Notes: a model not told the origin generated them from the sequence alone. Positions 7,501 through 17,232 are shown, counted from the stretch's first letter. The stretch is DNA of 64,000 nt from Paenibacillus pedocola (GCF_031599675.1 NZ_CP134223.1:4650001-4714000), one strand, 5' to 3'. A program made the numbers and translations.

Positions 7501-10167
7501 TCAGCAGTCCGTGAGCGGCATAAGGGTGACAGGACCGATAAGCCCGCTTGGCTCCTGCTGGGCGAAGGAGGACAGGAAATCCTGCTGGTCTTTTGCGAGC
7601 GTATTGGTAACTTCTATTACGAGGCGGTTCGTTCCTTTCCGGACTAAACCCGTGACTTCCATCCGGTACGGTGGGCAGAGGCTAAGGCCAGCGTGATTGC
7701 CATTGATCCACACCTCCCCCGTTTCATAGACTTCTCCCAGTTTAAGCAGCACCCTGTCACAGGAACGGTCCCACTCGAATTCCGTCTCATAACGGAAGGT
7801 TCCGGAAAAGCCGGGCAGCACATTCCGCCCGCTCCTATTTGTCAAAGCGTTTAATTGTACCGGAGCTTCAAAGTTAGGGTAGGACTCCGCAGCTGCAGTG
7901 GCCACAGTCCACTCCCCTTGCAGTTCAAGTTCCGGCCCGTCCGCCGTCCACTGCCGCTCCGCAGGATAATCTGTAAGCGCAGTACTCTGGAGCAGCACGA
8001 TGGATTCATACGGATGAAGTACAAGCTCTATTGTTCTATAACCGGGTATAACTGCCGCCTCCAATATGGCAATCTTATTCAGGAACGCATCATAAGCGTA
8101 GATTCCGCCCTCCCCCTCAAACGGAAGCGTAAGCTTGGTCGAGATAACCTGATGAGGGCTTTCGTTAAAGAACATAAATACATCTGCATCTTCATGGATA
8201 TAGTGATAATTGCGGAGATACGGCTCGTTCCCGTTCACTTTGACCTCATAATAGCCATCTGCAATAAGATCCTCTGCTAGCGTGCTTAATCCGGAAAGCT
8301 TCACATTCGGATTGTCGGAAAGCGATTTCAGCGTATCCGAGATCTCAGTACCTTCACTGGAACGTATCGGCAGTCCGTCTACAAAATACAGAGGTAGTCC
8401 CTGCCCGGCAAAATCGGCCAGACGCCGCATCATCTCTTCCGGGAGTGCTTCTGCATACGGGATAATGAAACAGCTGTAATCCTCAAGGTTAACATGCAGT
8501 TTATTATCCTTGACTACGGCTGCATCCAGCAGAACATCAATGGGAAGCACTTCGCAGTCGATTTGACGCTGCATTAATTCCTTTACTGGTTTGTGAAAAT
8601 ACATCGCTTCCCCTGACCACTCGGCTTCCGCATGGTACAGCACGGCTGCAGTCGCCACATGCCTTCCGCCGGAAATCAAATGGCTGATCCGGTTGATGTA
8701 CTTGTTCAGATAGCCATAGTAACGGTACTGCGGGTTTTTCCCGCCAGCATACATATGCGGTCCGCAGTCCGGGTCCGGAAAATCCTTCTGTGTAAAGGCA
8801 TGCGGAACAAATTGGTTCACGCCGCGGACCAGCATATGGTCAGTAAGCCACTTCATCAGCTTAAGTCCTTCGGTCCAGCCATAAGCTCCGTACACCTCGC
8901 ACATCGTCCGTCCCTGTTTTTTCGGATCGATGTGGCCGAGTGATACACCAAGCTTAGCCAGGCCGTAGTGGAAGAACTCACTGTCCGTTACTCCTGAAGC
9001 AGAGCGGAAGGACAGCTCATCAAACCCGGGAACAATCTGCCACAGTACTACATCCAGGCCAGACATGTCCTGCCCCCAGAGTGAACGGAAGAAGTGCCCT
9101 GCTCCCGGGCCGAGTCTGGCGTGGACGTTGTTGTCTTCAAGCACATGTCCGATGTACTCGACCCCTCGGGCTCTGCACCACTCACCGAGCTGGCTGCAGA
9201 AGTTCTCTGCGTACAGCTTGCTGACAATATTCATATAGACGTATCGGATACGGCCCGACTGCTCTCCTGCATCATGCCAGAGCAGATACAGGTGCTTACG
9301 ATAGTCTTCACCTAAAGCCTGCTCAAGCAAGGCAGGCATTTCACTGCTCCAGGGGAGCGACAATCCTGCTTTGCCGGGCCTGGAATTGAAGTCAAACGTC
9401 GTCTTGTCGTTATAAAAGCCCGGTTCATCCGAGAAGAAGCCGACAAAGGTATGGCCGAAATCTGCCTTATAACGATCATAGACCGCCTCGTAAACCGTAT
9501 CGAGCAGAATCCGGACGGAATCACGGTCAAGCGGGTTCAGATAATCCTCCTGCTTCTCACTGCCGCCCTGCTTATCCTCCGAAATCACAAATACCCGCCA
9601 ATACCCTTCCGGGATGTCCCAGTACAGGACACCTTCATGTACGAGTCCAGTGAGGTCAACGGATTCACCAATCAGTGCTCCACCGGATGGATCGCGGCGG
9701 ACCGCAGTAACGGAGATCAGCTTGTTTTTGCCGCTTGCATTGTCTCTCAGGGAGATGGTCGGCCGGAGTCCGGTCATCAGCAGCGTATCTACCAGCAGCG
9801 ATGCCTCCGGGGCAGGTCCGAGCGTATCAATGTAGCGTTCGCCCAAAAACCTGCGGTGAAGCTCTTCCGGTGCTTCCTTCACCTTTCCCGCCGCATGGCC
9901 TGTCGGAAAGTGGTCATCATCCAGCAGCCATACCTTCATCCCGCGCTTGCGGGCCTCATCCATAATAATATCCATATCCAGCCACCACTTCGGTCCGAGA
10001 AAATCAGGATGGGGCCGGGCTTCTATACATACCGCTCCGATTCCGGATTCATGGACACGGGCCATCTCTTCGCGGATTACCGCTTCTTCCTCCCCATGCT
10101 GCCAGAGGAAAGGAAGAATATAATTATCCTCCCGGCCTTGCAGCACTTCCGTTACACGACTGCTCAT
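7501..10167 (-). CDS. GH106-like (alpha-L-rhamnosidase-type) glycosidase
   Basis: About 888 residues. The N-terminal part has the barrel motifs ILPFLWQHGEEEAVIREEM, GIGAVCIEARPHPDF and MKVWLLDDDHFPTGHA. The C-terminal part is a beta-sandwich like the GH2 sugar-binding domain (VWINGNHAG, PPYRMEVTGL, GLIGPVTL). This arrangement is seen in GH106 rhamnosidases and related unclassified enzymes; the exact family is inference. It has no signal peptide. The start chosen is the ATG 15 nt inside the longest frame, because a perfect AGGAGGT lies just before it and after the upstream ATG. A paralogue of almost the same length is at 23446. It follows the solute-binding gene, separated by a hairpin at 10232. 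Confidence 0.8.
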   Translation of the reverse strand: MSSRVTEVLQGREDNYILPFLWQHGEEEAVIREEMARVHESGIGAVCIEARPHPDFLGPKWWLDMDIIMDEARKRGMKVWLLDDDHFPTGHAAGKVKEAPEELHRRFLGERYIDTLGPAPEASLLVDTLLMTGLRPTISLRDNASGKNKLISVTAVRRDPSGGALIGESVDLTGLVHEGVLYWDIPEGYWRVFVISEDKQGGSEKQEDYLNPLDRDSVRILLDTVYEAVYDRYKADFGHTFVGFFSDEPGFYNDKTTFDFNSRPGKAGLSLPWSSEMPALLEQALGEDYRKHLYLLWHDAGEQSGRIRYVYMNIVSKLYAENFCSQLGEWCRARGVEYIGHVLEDNNVHARLGPGAGHFFRSLWGQDMSGLDVVLWQIVPGFDELSFRSASGVTDSEFFHYGLAKLGVSLGHIDPKKQGRTMCEVYGAYGWTEGLKLMKWLTDHMLVRGVNQFVPHAFTQKDFPDPDCGPHMYAGGKNPQYRYYGYLNKYINRISHLISGGRHVATAAVLYHAEAEWSGEAMYFHKPVKELMQRQIDCEVLPIDVLLDAAVVKDNKLHVNLEDYSCFIIPYAEALPEEMMRRLADFAGQGLPLYFVDGLPIRSSEGTEISDTLKSLSDNPNVKLSGLSTLAEDLIADGYYEVKVNGNEPYLRNYHYIHEDADVFMFFNESPHQVISTKLTLPFEGEGGIYAYDAFLNKIAILEAAVIPGYRTIELVLHPYESIVLLQSTALTDYPAERQWTADGPELELQGEWTVATAAAESYPNFEAPVQLNALTNRSGRNVLPGFSGTFRYETEFEWDRSCDRVLLKLGEVYETGEVWINGNHAGLSLCPPYRMEVTGLVRKGTNRLVIEVTNTLAKDQQDFLSSFAQQEPSGLIGPVTLMPLTDC

Positions 10168-10231
10168 AAATACCTCCTGCATGATCTGATTCTTTTATTG
10201 TACTTCTGCTCCCGGTTAGCCCGGATTACAA

Positions 10232-10267
10232 TATCCGCCCGGCCTGCAATCGGACCGGGCGGATAAC
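10232..10267 (-). terminator. Hairpin between the binding-protein and GH106-like genes
   Basis: The stem ATCCGCCCGG/CCGGGCGGAT surrounds a 12-nt loop. The stem is identical to that of the terminator after the second binding-protein gene (13838), but only ATTGTAAT follows, not a T-run. It may partly stop transcription or protect the transporter mRNA, giving more importer than enzyme. Confidence 0.6.
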
Positions 10268-10271
10268 CGTA

Positions 10272-11852
10272 CTATTGCTTCACTTTGCTGTACCATTCTC
10301 TGGCGCGCTTCGTAACCTCATCGCCGCCCGATTTATTCCATTTCTCTACAAACTCATCAAATTTCTCGATTGGATACTGTCCGATGATGATCTTGGAGGC
10401 ATATTCGGCGTAAAGTGTCCGGTTATTAATGTCCGGGTACCCGTCATATACACTGGCCGGCATCCCGTCACCGGCAATGACCTTGGCATACTGCTGTGCG
10501 TCCTGCATATTCCGGGTAACCTGGTCAATTGCCCACTTACTGTCTTCCGATACCGTGCTGTTAAAAAGATCGATGGTAAAATCCAGGGTGGATACGCTTG
10601 TAGCCGGATTAAGAATCTGGTTCTCCTGTGTGCTCTTGTCATCCGGAAGCTTAACAGCTTTGCCCTCCTTCATGGTGTAGTGCATGCCCTCTACACCCAG
10701 GAACAGGTCTTTCCAGTTGTTTTTATCGTACATATTGTTAAGCAGCTTGAGCGTGGCCATCAGCTTCTCTTCATCCTTATTATTTTTAAGGACCCAAAGA
10801 GGAGAGGCAATTTTTTTCATTGTGTAGAAGCCCTTATAACCCTCAACTTCAGGTATAGGAAGGACGGAGAATTTAGCCTTAACGCCGGTGTTCTTATACA
10901 TATTCTCGAAAATCAGATTACCCTGCTCTACCCAGTGGAAGTAATTCCCGACTTTGTCCGCCTGAATTTTCCCGTCCCACTTGTCCTTGCTGTTCAGCAG
11001 CGACTCTTTGTCAATTAGCCCCTGCTTGTACAGCTTAGCAATAAACTCCAAGGCCGCTCTCATATTTGGGGTTACCGCAGAATAAGTCAGCTCGCCATCG
11101 TACATATCCCACTCCGGATAGCCCTCAAACATCGCTACGCCATACATCGCAAACAGATGATCCATCCAGCGCGCCTGCTCCCGGCCGCCGGTCGGTATTT
11201 CGTCCTTCTGGCCATTGCCGTTTGGATCCTGGTCCCGGAAAGCCTCCAGCACCTTCACATATTCATCCTGGGTCTTGGGCATTTTCAGCCCCAGCTTATC
11301 GAGCCAGTCCTGGCGGATCAGGCCGGCATATCTGCCGTATTCGACCACATTAGGAATATAATAAATTCGTCCCTGACCCGTAGGGTCGTTCGCCTTCACC
11401 ACGTTCCAGATCTCCTCCGGAATGGCCTTCCATACGTTCGGCGCATGTTCAGGCAGCAGCTCGGTCAGATCGGCAATCGCTCCGTTCTTCGCCAGGCTGT
11501 CTTCCAGTCCCTGCTGGGGCACGAACAGATCCGGCATCTCATTCGCGGCAATCTTCAGGTTCAGCTGATTGAGATAATTGGTTCCTCCGTTCCATTCCAC
11601 ATACGGGTTGATGACACCAACACCCAGCTTTTCCTTATAGAGCTCATACAGCTTGCTGCCCTTGGTGACCGGCTGATAGCCGATGTTGGTACCCCACACT
11701 TCAATATCCGTAATTCCCGCTTCACCGGGGCTTTGATTCCGGGAAGCATTTGTGGAGCCCTGGGAATCGCTGTTGCTGCCTCCGCAGCCTGTCAACGCAG
11801 TAACTGCAAGTACACCGGCAGCAAGCAACAGGCCGCTTTTTCTGAAATTCAT
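10272..11852 (-). CDS. Sugar-binding lipoprotein of an ABC importer (paralogue 1)
   Basis: A 526-residue extracellular solute-binding protein of the LipO/YtcQ type. A signal peptide ends in the lipobox LTGCGG with Cys23 as the lipid anchor, followed by a Ser/Asn-rich linker. It should capture oligosaccharides outside the cell and deliver them to the two permeases encoded just upstream. EEKLMATLKLLNNMYDK and DGMPASVYDGYPDINNRTLY are shared nearly letter for letter with the paralogue at 13893. It is third in the permease-permease-binding protein order, 25 bp after the second permease. No ATPase gene is nearby. Confidence 0.93.
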   Translation of the reverse strand: MNFRKSGLLLAAGVLAVTALTGCGGSNSDSQGSTNASRNQSPGEAGITDIEVWGTNIGYQPVTKGSKLYELYKEKLGVGVINPYVEWNGGTNYLNQLNLKIAANEMPDLFVPQQGLEDSLAKNGAIADLTELLPEHAPNVWKAIPEEIWNVVKANDPTGQGRIYYIPNVVEYGRYAGLIRQDWLDKLGLKMPKTQDEYVKVLEAFRDQDPNGNGQKDEIPTGGREQARWMDHLFAMYGVAMFEGYPEWDMYDGELTYSAVTPNMRAALEFIAKLYKQGLIDKESLLNSKDKWDGKIQADKVGNYFHWVEQGNLIFENMYKNTGVKAKFSVLPIPEVEGYKGFYTMKKIASPLWVLKNNKDEEKLMATLKLLNNMYDKNNWKDLFLGVEGMHYTMKEGKAVKLPDDKSTQENQILNPATSVSTLDFTIDLFNSTVSEDSKWAIDQVTRNMQDAQQYAKVIAGDGMPASVYDGYPDINNRTLYAEYASKIIIGQYPIEKFDEFVEKWNKSGGDEVTKRAREWYSKVKQ

Positions 11853-11877
11853 ATATGTCCCCCTATAATTTATAATT

Positions 11878-12747
11878 TCAACCTTTAACCGAGCCTATCA
11901 TTGCTCCCTTGACAAAATACTTCTGCAGGAAAGGATATACCACAATAATCGGAACTATTGCAAAGATTACTGTTGCCGCTCTTAACGTGCGCTCATTGTA
12001 GTTCAACTGAGCTGTTGATGCGGCACCTGACATAATAACGCTGTCGTCGGTGATGAACTGGCGGATCTTGATCTGCAGCGGGAACCAGTTGGTATCCTGC
12101 AGGAAGAACAGCGGATGTTGGAACTGATTCCACAGCACTACCCCGTAGAACAGGGCAAGCGTCGCAAGCACAGCCTTGGACAGCGGAAGCACGAACTGGA
12201 AGAGCATCCGGAAGTATCCACAGCCCTCCAGAAAGGCAGCTTCCTCAAGCTCCTTGGAGAATTGCTTGAAGAAGGTTCTCATAATGATCAGATTGAACGG
12301 ATTCAGGATATGCGGCACGATCAGCACCAGCGGATTATCATACAGGCCGATCCCGCGTACCGTCAGGAAGTAGGGGACAATCGGCGCTTTGAAAATCATG
12401 GCGACAACGACAGCCATCATGATGACCGAGCCCCAGCGGAACTCCGGCTTCGACAGCGGGTAAGCGAACAAGGCTGTCATCAGAAGCGCTAGTATGGTTC
12501 CGATCAGCGTGGTGCTGAGTGTCAGAAAGAATGATTTCCACAGATCCGGGCGGTCAACAATGTACTTCCAGGAATCAAATGTAAATTGCTTCGGCCACAG
12601 CGTGACCAGGTTCATATCTACGGCGCTCTTAGAGCTTAAGGAAGTTGAAATAACCGACAAAAGCGGTATGAGCGCTATAATAGAGAACAGGATAAGCAGG
12701 CCGGTAATGACTGCTCCGAATGTTTTTTCGCTTTTTGATGCAAGCAT
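11878..12747 (-). CDS. ABC sugar permease, YtcP/LplC type
   Basis: A 289-residue inner-membrane permease with six predicted helices. The conserved EAA loop is visible as ELEEAAFLEGCGYFRMLF QFVLPLSKA. It pairs with the permease encoded directly before it. The frame is open further upstream, but the start is placed at ATG 12747, one base after the stop of the first permease, because MLASKSEKTFG is the expected N-terminus and the extension would overlap the other gene. The subunits lack an ATPase partner here, as is usual for these importers. Confidence 0.92.
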   Translation of the reverse strand: MLASKSEKTFGAVITGLLILFSIIALIPLLSVISTSLSSKSAVDMNLVTLWPKQFTFDSWKYIVDRPDLWKSFFLTLSTTLIGTILALLMTALFAYPLSKPEFRWGSVIMMAVVVAMIFKAPIVPYFLTVRGIGLYDNPLVLIVPHILNPFNLIIMRTFFKQFSKELEEAAFLEGCGYFRMLFQFVLPLSKAVLATLALFYGVVLWNQFQHPLFFLQDTNWFPLQIKIRQFITDDSVIMSGAASTAQLNYNERTLRAATVIFAIVPIIVVYPFLQKYFVKGAMIGSVKG

Positions 12748-12748
12748 A

Positions 12749-13654
12749 CTACCAGAGCCCCCCATCGGAAATCTTATTGGACAACTTGTTGAATGTATAG
12801 ACCATAATAAAACCAATTACGGATTGGAACAGTCCGACTGCCGTTGCGAAGCTGTACTGGCCCTGCTGTATCCCTGTCCGGAATACATACGTATCCAGGA
12901 TATCCCCTACATTGTAGGTCATCGGCGTCAAGAGGTTATAGACCTGATCAAAGCCGAGATCGAGAAAATTCCCGATATCGAGCAGGAACAGAACAAGCAC
13001 GGTGGGCAGCAGGATCGGGAAGGTAATATGCCGGATCTGCCGGAATCTTGAGGCACCGTCGATCATCGCCGATTCATAGAGCTGCGGGTCAATCGCACTG
13101 ATAGCCGCCATGTAGACCACGGTTCCCCAGCCCGCATCCTTCCAGATGGAAGCCAGTACGTAAATCGGTCTGAAGTATGCGCTTTCCTGCATCGCCAGGA
13201 CAGGTTCGGTACCGAACCATCCAAGGATAATGTTGAACATTCCGCTTAAAGAGAAGAAATCGAACAGAATGCCGCCTACGATAACCCAGGATAAAAAGTG
13301 CGGAATATACAGGGCAGTCTGAATGCCTTTCTTCAGCGCCGATTTCCGGATTTCATTGATCATCAGTGCTAGCAGCACGGGAACCGGAAAAACAATCGTA
13401 AGTTTGAATAATCCCAGCAGCAGCGTGTTGCTGAATACTCTCAGGAAGTCTGGATGCTGCAGCAGAGTCTCAAAATGCTTGAACCCTACCCAGGGACTGT
13501 CGATAAATCCCCTGAACACGGAATAGTCTTTGAAGGCGATTACAGCGCCGGCCAGCGGAATAAATTTGAATACGATGAGAAATATCATTCCCGGAATCGC
13601 CATCACATACAGCGGCCAGTATACCTTCATTTGATGAGATGCAATAGATTTCAA
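12749..13654 (-). CDS. ABC sugar permease, YteP/LplB type
   Basis: A 301-residue permease with six predicted helices and the EAA loop YESAMIDGASRFRQIRHITF. It is the first gene of the operon permease-permease-binding lipoprotein-GH106-like-GH43-GH1. A GGGGGGAC ribosome site precedes ATG. The promoter at 13699-13763 carries the proposed YesN direct repeats. The family imports plant-derived oligosaccharides, such as rhamnogalacturonan or xylan pieces; the enzymes in this operon fit such a substrate. Confidence 0.93.
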   Translation of the reverse strand: MKSIASHQMKVYWPLYVMAIPGMIFLIVFKFIPLAGAVIAFKDYSVFRGFIDSPWVGFKHFETLLQHPDFLRVFSNTLLLGLFKLTIVFPVPVLLALMINEIRKSALKKGIQTALYIPHFLSWVIVGGILFDFFSLSGMFNIILGWFGTEPVLAMQESAYFRPIYVLASIWKDAGWGTVVYMAAISAIDPQLYESAMIDGASRFRQIRHITFPILLPTVLVLFLLDIGNFLDLGFDQVYNLLTPMTYNVGDILDTYVFRTGIQQGQYSFATAVGLFQSVIGFIMVYTFNKLSNKISDGGLW

Positions 13655-13698
13655 AGTGTCCCCCCCAATATCTTGTTGTTGAATTCGTTTACAATGTA

Positions 13699-13763
13699 AC
13701 TATATGCTCAGTCCGGCGGGGTCTCAATCGGGCGTTTTTAAGTTCCTACCGGGTCATTTTCAA
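13699..13763 (-). promoter_or_regulatory. Promoter and likely YesN site of the permease operon
   Basis: Read on the reverse strand: TTGAGA (13727-13722), a 17-nt spacer, TATAGT (13704-13699). Directly upstream of -35, read on the forward strand, are CGTTTTTAA (13733) and CATTTTCAA (13755), 22 bp apart. The promoter of the second binding-protein gene has the same elements with the same spacing to -10. Direct repeats two helical turns apart suit an AraC-type response regulator. Confidence 0.65.
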
Positions 13764-13837
13764 TACAATCACCGGCTTTGTATTCCATATTCATTGGATT
13801 GCTTATATACGTCATTCACTCCACGTTCCTTTCCGGA

Positions 13838-13878
13838 CAAATAAATCCGCCCGGCAGAAGACTATGCCGGGCGGATCA
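13838..13878 (-). terminator. Terminator of the second binding-protein gene
   Basis: The stem ATCCGCCCGGCA with its complement and a 9-nt loop is followed by TTATTT on the reverse strand. The core stem is the same as in the hairpin at 10232, so the duplication of the binding-protein gene included its 3' hairpin. Confidence 0.8.
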
Positions 13879-13892
13879 TAGCGTTAATACAT

Positions 13893-15500
13893 CTATTTCT
13901 TAACCTTGGCGTACCATTCTCTGGCCCGCTTCGTTACCTCTTCGCCTCCTGACTTATTCCATTTCTCTACGAACTCGTCAAACTTGCTGATCGGATATTG
14001 CCCCAGGATAATCTTGCTGGCATATTCCACATAGAGCGTACGGTTGTTGATGTCCGGGTAGCCTTCATACACACTGGCCGGCATACCGTCACCGGCAATG
14101 ACTTTGGCATATTTCTGGGCTTCCTCCATATTGCGGTTAACCTGATCAATTGCCCACATGCGGTCTTCCGAGGCAGTACTCTTATTGAGATCCATCATGA
14201 AATCAAGCGTGGATATTTTGGAATACGGATCAAGAATCAGATTTTCCTGTGTACTCTTGTCATCCGGCAGCTTCGTCGCCTTCCCGTCTTTCATCGTATA
14301 GTGCATGCCTTCTACGCCCAGGTACAGGTCTTTCCAGACCTTCTTGTCATACATATTGTTAAGCAGCTTCAGGGTAGCCATCAGCTTTTTCTCGTCCTTG
14401 TTGTTTTTCACTACCCAGGCAGGAGGCGTGAATCTTTTCCACGTGTAGAAGCCTTCATAGCCATCAACCTTTTGCACAGGCAATACGGTGAAATTAGCTT
14501 TTACACCGGTATTCTTGAATAAGTTCTCCAGAGGCAGATAACCCGACTCCACCCAGTGGAAGTAATTCCCCACCTTATCGGACGTAATCTTGCCTTCCCA
14601 TTTGTCCTTCGTGTTCAGCAGTGATTCCTTGTCGATCAGACCTTCCTTATAGAGCTTGGACATAAACTCCAGAGAGGCTTTCATATTCGGAGTAACCGCA
14701 GAGTAGGTCAGCTCACCGTCATAAATATCCCAGTCCGGGTAGCCCTCAAACATCGCTACTCCATACATCGCGAACAGATGGTCCATCCAGCGAGCTTGCT
14801 CGCGCCCGCCTGTGGCAAGCTCATCCTTCTGTCCGTTGCCGTTCGGATCTTCATCCCGGAAGGCTTCCAGCACTTTTACATACTCTTCCTGTGTCGTAGG
14901 CATTTGCAGGCCCAGCTTGTCGAGCCAATCCTGGCGGATCATGGCGGAATACCTTCCGTAGTCCACCATTCCCGGGATGTAATAAATCCGCCCTTGGCCG
15001 GTAGGATCATTGGCCTTGACGATATCCCACATATCCTGCGGAATGGCGTTCCACAGGTTCGGCGCATATTCAGGCAGCAGATCGGTCAGATCGGCAAGCG
15101 CACCGTTTTTCGCCAGGCTGTCCTCCAGACCCTGCTGGGGCAGGAACAGGTCCGGCATCTCGTTGGCGGCAATCTTCAGGTTCAGCTGGTTAAGATAATT
15201 TGTGCCCCCGTTCCACTCCACATACGGATGAATGACGCCGACGCCAAGCTTATCTTTGTAGAATTCGTACAGCTTGCTTCCCTTCTCTATCGGCTTGTAG
15301 CCGATATTGGTGCCCCAGACTTCGATGTCAACAATCTCATCCCCGCTGGCGGTCTGGTTCTGGTTCTGGTTCCCGTCCTGGCTCTGGCTCTGGTTAGCCG
15401 CGGCATTTCCGGAATTGTTGTTATTACCGCCGCAGCCGGTTACCGTTGTAATGGCAAGGGCACTCACTGCAAGCATCAAGCCGATCTTTTTAAATTTCAT
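13893..15500 (-). CDS. Sugar-binding lipoprotein of an ABC importer (paralogue 2)
   Basis: A 535-residue solute-binding lipoprotein with lipobox VTGCGG (Cys23) and a Gln/Asn-rich linker, very similar in length and sequence to the one at 10272. It stands alone between its own promoter and terminator, with no permease of its own, so it probably feeds the permease pair at 11878-13654. Differences cluster in parts such as VQKVDGYEGFYTWKRFTPPA (versus PEVEGYKGFYTMKKIASPL), which may alter ligand preference. It is directly downstream of the yesMN genes and carries the proposed YesN repeats. Confidence 0.93.
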   Translation of the reverse strand: MKFKKIGLMLAVSALAITTVTGCGGNNNNSGNAAANQSQSQDGNQNQNQTASGDEIVDIEVWGTNIGYKPIEKGSKLYEFYKDKLGVGVIHPYVEWNGGTNYLNQLNLKIAANEMPDLFLPQQGLEDSLAKNGALADLTDLLPEYAPNLWNAIPQDMWDIVKANDPTGQGRIYYIPGMVDYGRYSAMIRQDWLDKLGLQMPTTQEEYVKVLEAFRDEDPNGNGQKDELATGGREQARWMDHLFAMYGVAMFEGYPDWDIYDGELTYSAVTPNMKASLEFMSKLYKEGLIDKESLLNTKDKWEGKITSDKVGNYFHWVESGYLPLENLFKNTGVKANFTVLPVQKVDGYEGFYTWKRFTPPAWVVKNNKDEKKLMATLKLLNNMYDKKVWKDLYLGVEGMHYTMKDGKATKLPDDKSTQENLILDPYSKISTLDFMMDLNKSTASEDRMWAIDQVNRNMEEAQKYAKVIAGDGMPASVYEGYPDINNRTLYVEYASKIILGQYPISKFDEFVEKWNKSGGEEVTKRAREWYAKVKK

Positions 15501-15546
15501 GTTCTTCCCCCTTAACAGACTATTTCGTGAATCCGCTTACAATAAA

Positions 15547-15610
15547 ATGATATATTCAGCCCTACCTCTCTACAATTGGGCATTTTTAAGTTTAAACATG
15601 CTATTTTTAA
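15547..15610 (-). promoter_or_regulatory. Promoter and likely YesN site of the second binding-protein gene
   Basis: Reverse strand: TTGTAG (15575-15570), a 17-nt spacer, TATCAT (15552-15547). Upstream, on the forward strand, are CATTTTTAA (15581) and TATTTTTAA (15602), 21 bp apart. GGGC(A/G)TTTTTAAGTT matches the permease promoter in 14 of 15 positions at the same distance from -10. Confidence 0.65.
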
Positions 15611-15611
15611 C

Positions 15612-15640
15612 ATAAAAACCACTCCTGAAAGGAGTGGTTT
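15612..15640 (-). terminator. Terminator of the yesMN operon
   Basis: The 11-bp stem AAACCACTCCT/AGGAGTGGTTT with a 3-nt loop is followed by a T-run on the reverse strand. It sits right next to the distal YesN half-site of the following gene. Confidence 0.85.
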
Positions 15641-15648
15641 GCCCGAAA

Positions 15649-17232
15649 TTACCCACTGGGCAGATTCCGGCGGAATTCTCTGGGCTTGCAGCCTGTCAGC
15701 TTCTCGAACATTCTGGCAAAATGCTGGGTATCTGAATACCCGACCATCTGGCATACTTCATAGACCTTCAGGTCGGTATTCTCCAGCAGCTCCTTCGCCT
15801 TATCGATCCGTATCTGGGTCAGGAAATTGAGATAATTATCCCCCGTCTTCCGTTTGAACAGCTGGCTTAAATAATAGGGGCTGATAAAGAACCTCGCTGC
15901 CAGATCAGCCAGACTGATCTGCTCATTATAATGCTTGGAAACGTACGTCTTAATTTCAGAGATGATGTCTTTTTTCTGAGACAGATTATGCTCCTGCTTG
16001 AAATGAATAATCCCCCGGATGACCTGGATCATCCACTCCTCCAAATAATCCAGTGTCTGAAACCGCGAGATGCCCTCCAGCGACAGAATATGCCTGCCTA
16101 CCCGCTCGTTCTGCTGCAGCTGCTGAAAGGAAAGCTTGCGGATGCTGGACAGCAGAATGCTCAGGCACCACTGCTGCAGCTCCGCCGGATTCATCCCCGG
16201 TTCAGCTGTCATCCCCCTGAACATTTCCCGGATAATGGCCACACATTCCTCTTCATTCATATTGTCCAGCGCCTCTTCCAGCCGGATGATCTGCTCTTCG
16301 GGAACCGGCTGGCTGCGGCGGGTTAGCTGCATAATTTCACTGTAGGAGATGACCGGGTCCCCTCCCTTGATCACCTTATAGCTCAGTGCATTCCGCGCCT
16401 CTTCGAAGGACTGGCTGATTCCCGAAGCCCGCTTATATACAGTACCGATACCAATACTGACAGGTAGCTCCAATTCACGGGCTAAAGCCTGCTTCAGGCC
16501 CTGCACCGCATGGAGCAGCCGCACGTAAGGAAGGGTACTGTTATGGGCAATTACTATGGCTATCTGCGGCCCGAAGTAGCGGAAGCGGTATACTTTGTGG
16601 TAATGCCTTAAGGTCAGGTCGATCTGCCGGAAGAGCGGCTGGAAGCCAATCTCCTTAAGCTTCTCGGTGCTGCCGCCGATATCAAGCAGAACCGAATTGA
16701 ACCAGATGCCTGAGGTGGGGATTTGCGCTTCCCGCAGCAGCTCCTCCACCAGCTCTGTGTGTTCAGGTCCGATATCAATAATGTCACGCAGCGTCTCCTC
16801 CTGAATACGGCTGCTCACTTCGTGCTTCAATTCATCCAGCTTCTGCAGTCTCATCCTGTCAGCACGGATCGTCTCCATGACTTGGATCACGCTGCTGCGC
16901 AGCTCCTCCTCCTCAACCGGCTTGTTGATGTAGAATTGCACACCCAGCTTCATTCCTCTTCTAGCATACTCAAAATCAGCATACCCGCTTAACAGGATAA
17001 ACTTTGTGTTAACACCGGCTTCATTTACCATTTTAATCATATCCAGACCATCCGCTATAGGCATCCGGATATCCGTAATCACAATATCAGGCTGCAGCCT
17101 CTGAATCAGGTCGACCCCTTCCAGCCCGTTGTATGCTGACCCGACAACCCTGCATTCCGGAAGATAGCGGCCGATAATCTTTTTAATGCCCTCCACAATG
17201 CCTTTCTCATCATCAATCAAAGCAATTCTCAT
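15649..17232 (-). CDS. YesN-type response regulator (receiver plus AraC HTH)
   Basis: 527 residues. A CheY-like receiver covers about residues 1-120, with phosphoacceptor Asp54 in DIVITDIRMPIADG and the acidic pocket IDDE at 6-9. A middle region follows, and a C-terminal AraC-type DNA-binding domain lies in the last 100 residues (ISLADLAARFFISPYYLSQL and VCQMVGYSDTQHFARMFEKL). It should be phosphorylated by the YesM-type kinase, whose gene overlaps it by 4 nt, and then activate transport and hydrolase genes. Direct repeats upstream of 13654, 15500 and perhaps 19061 are its proposed targets. Confidence 0.93.
   Translation of the reverse strand: MRIALIDDEKGIVEGIKKIIGRYLPECRVVGSAYNGLEGVDLIQRLQPDIVITDIRMPIADGLDMIKMVNEAGVNTKFILLSGYADFEYARRGMKLGVQFYINKPVEEEELRSSVIQVMETIRADRMRLQKLDELKHEVSSRIQEETLRDIIDIGPEHTELVEELLREAQIPTSGIWFNSVLLDIGGSTEKLKEIGFQPLFRQIDLTLRHYHKVYRFRYFGPQIAIVIAHNSTLPYVRLLHAVQGLKQALARELELPVSIGIGTVYKRASGISQSFEEARNALSYKVIKGGDPVISYSEIMQLTRRSQPVPEEQIIRLEEALDNMNEEECVAIIREMFRGMTAEPGMNPAELQQWCLSILLSSIRKLSFQQLQQNERVGRHILSLEGISRFQTLDYLEEWMIQVIRGIIHFKQEHNLSQKKDIISEIKTYVSKHYNEQISLADLAARFFISPYYLSQLFKRKTGDNYLNFLTQIRIDKAKELLENTDLKVYEVCQMVGYSDTQHFARMFEKLTGCKPREFRRNLPSG

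Noticed and set aside
9451..10266. Long forward frame opposite the GH106-like gene
   Set aside because: Fully antisense to a gene with clear motifs and lacking a ribosome site; a shadow of GC-skewed codon use.
14778..15515. 245-codon forward frame opposite the second binding-protein gene
   Set aside because: A similar frame occurs opposite the paralogous gene (11157-11888), as expected when paralogues cast the same shadow.
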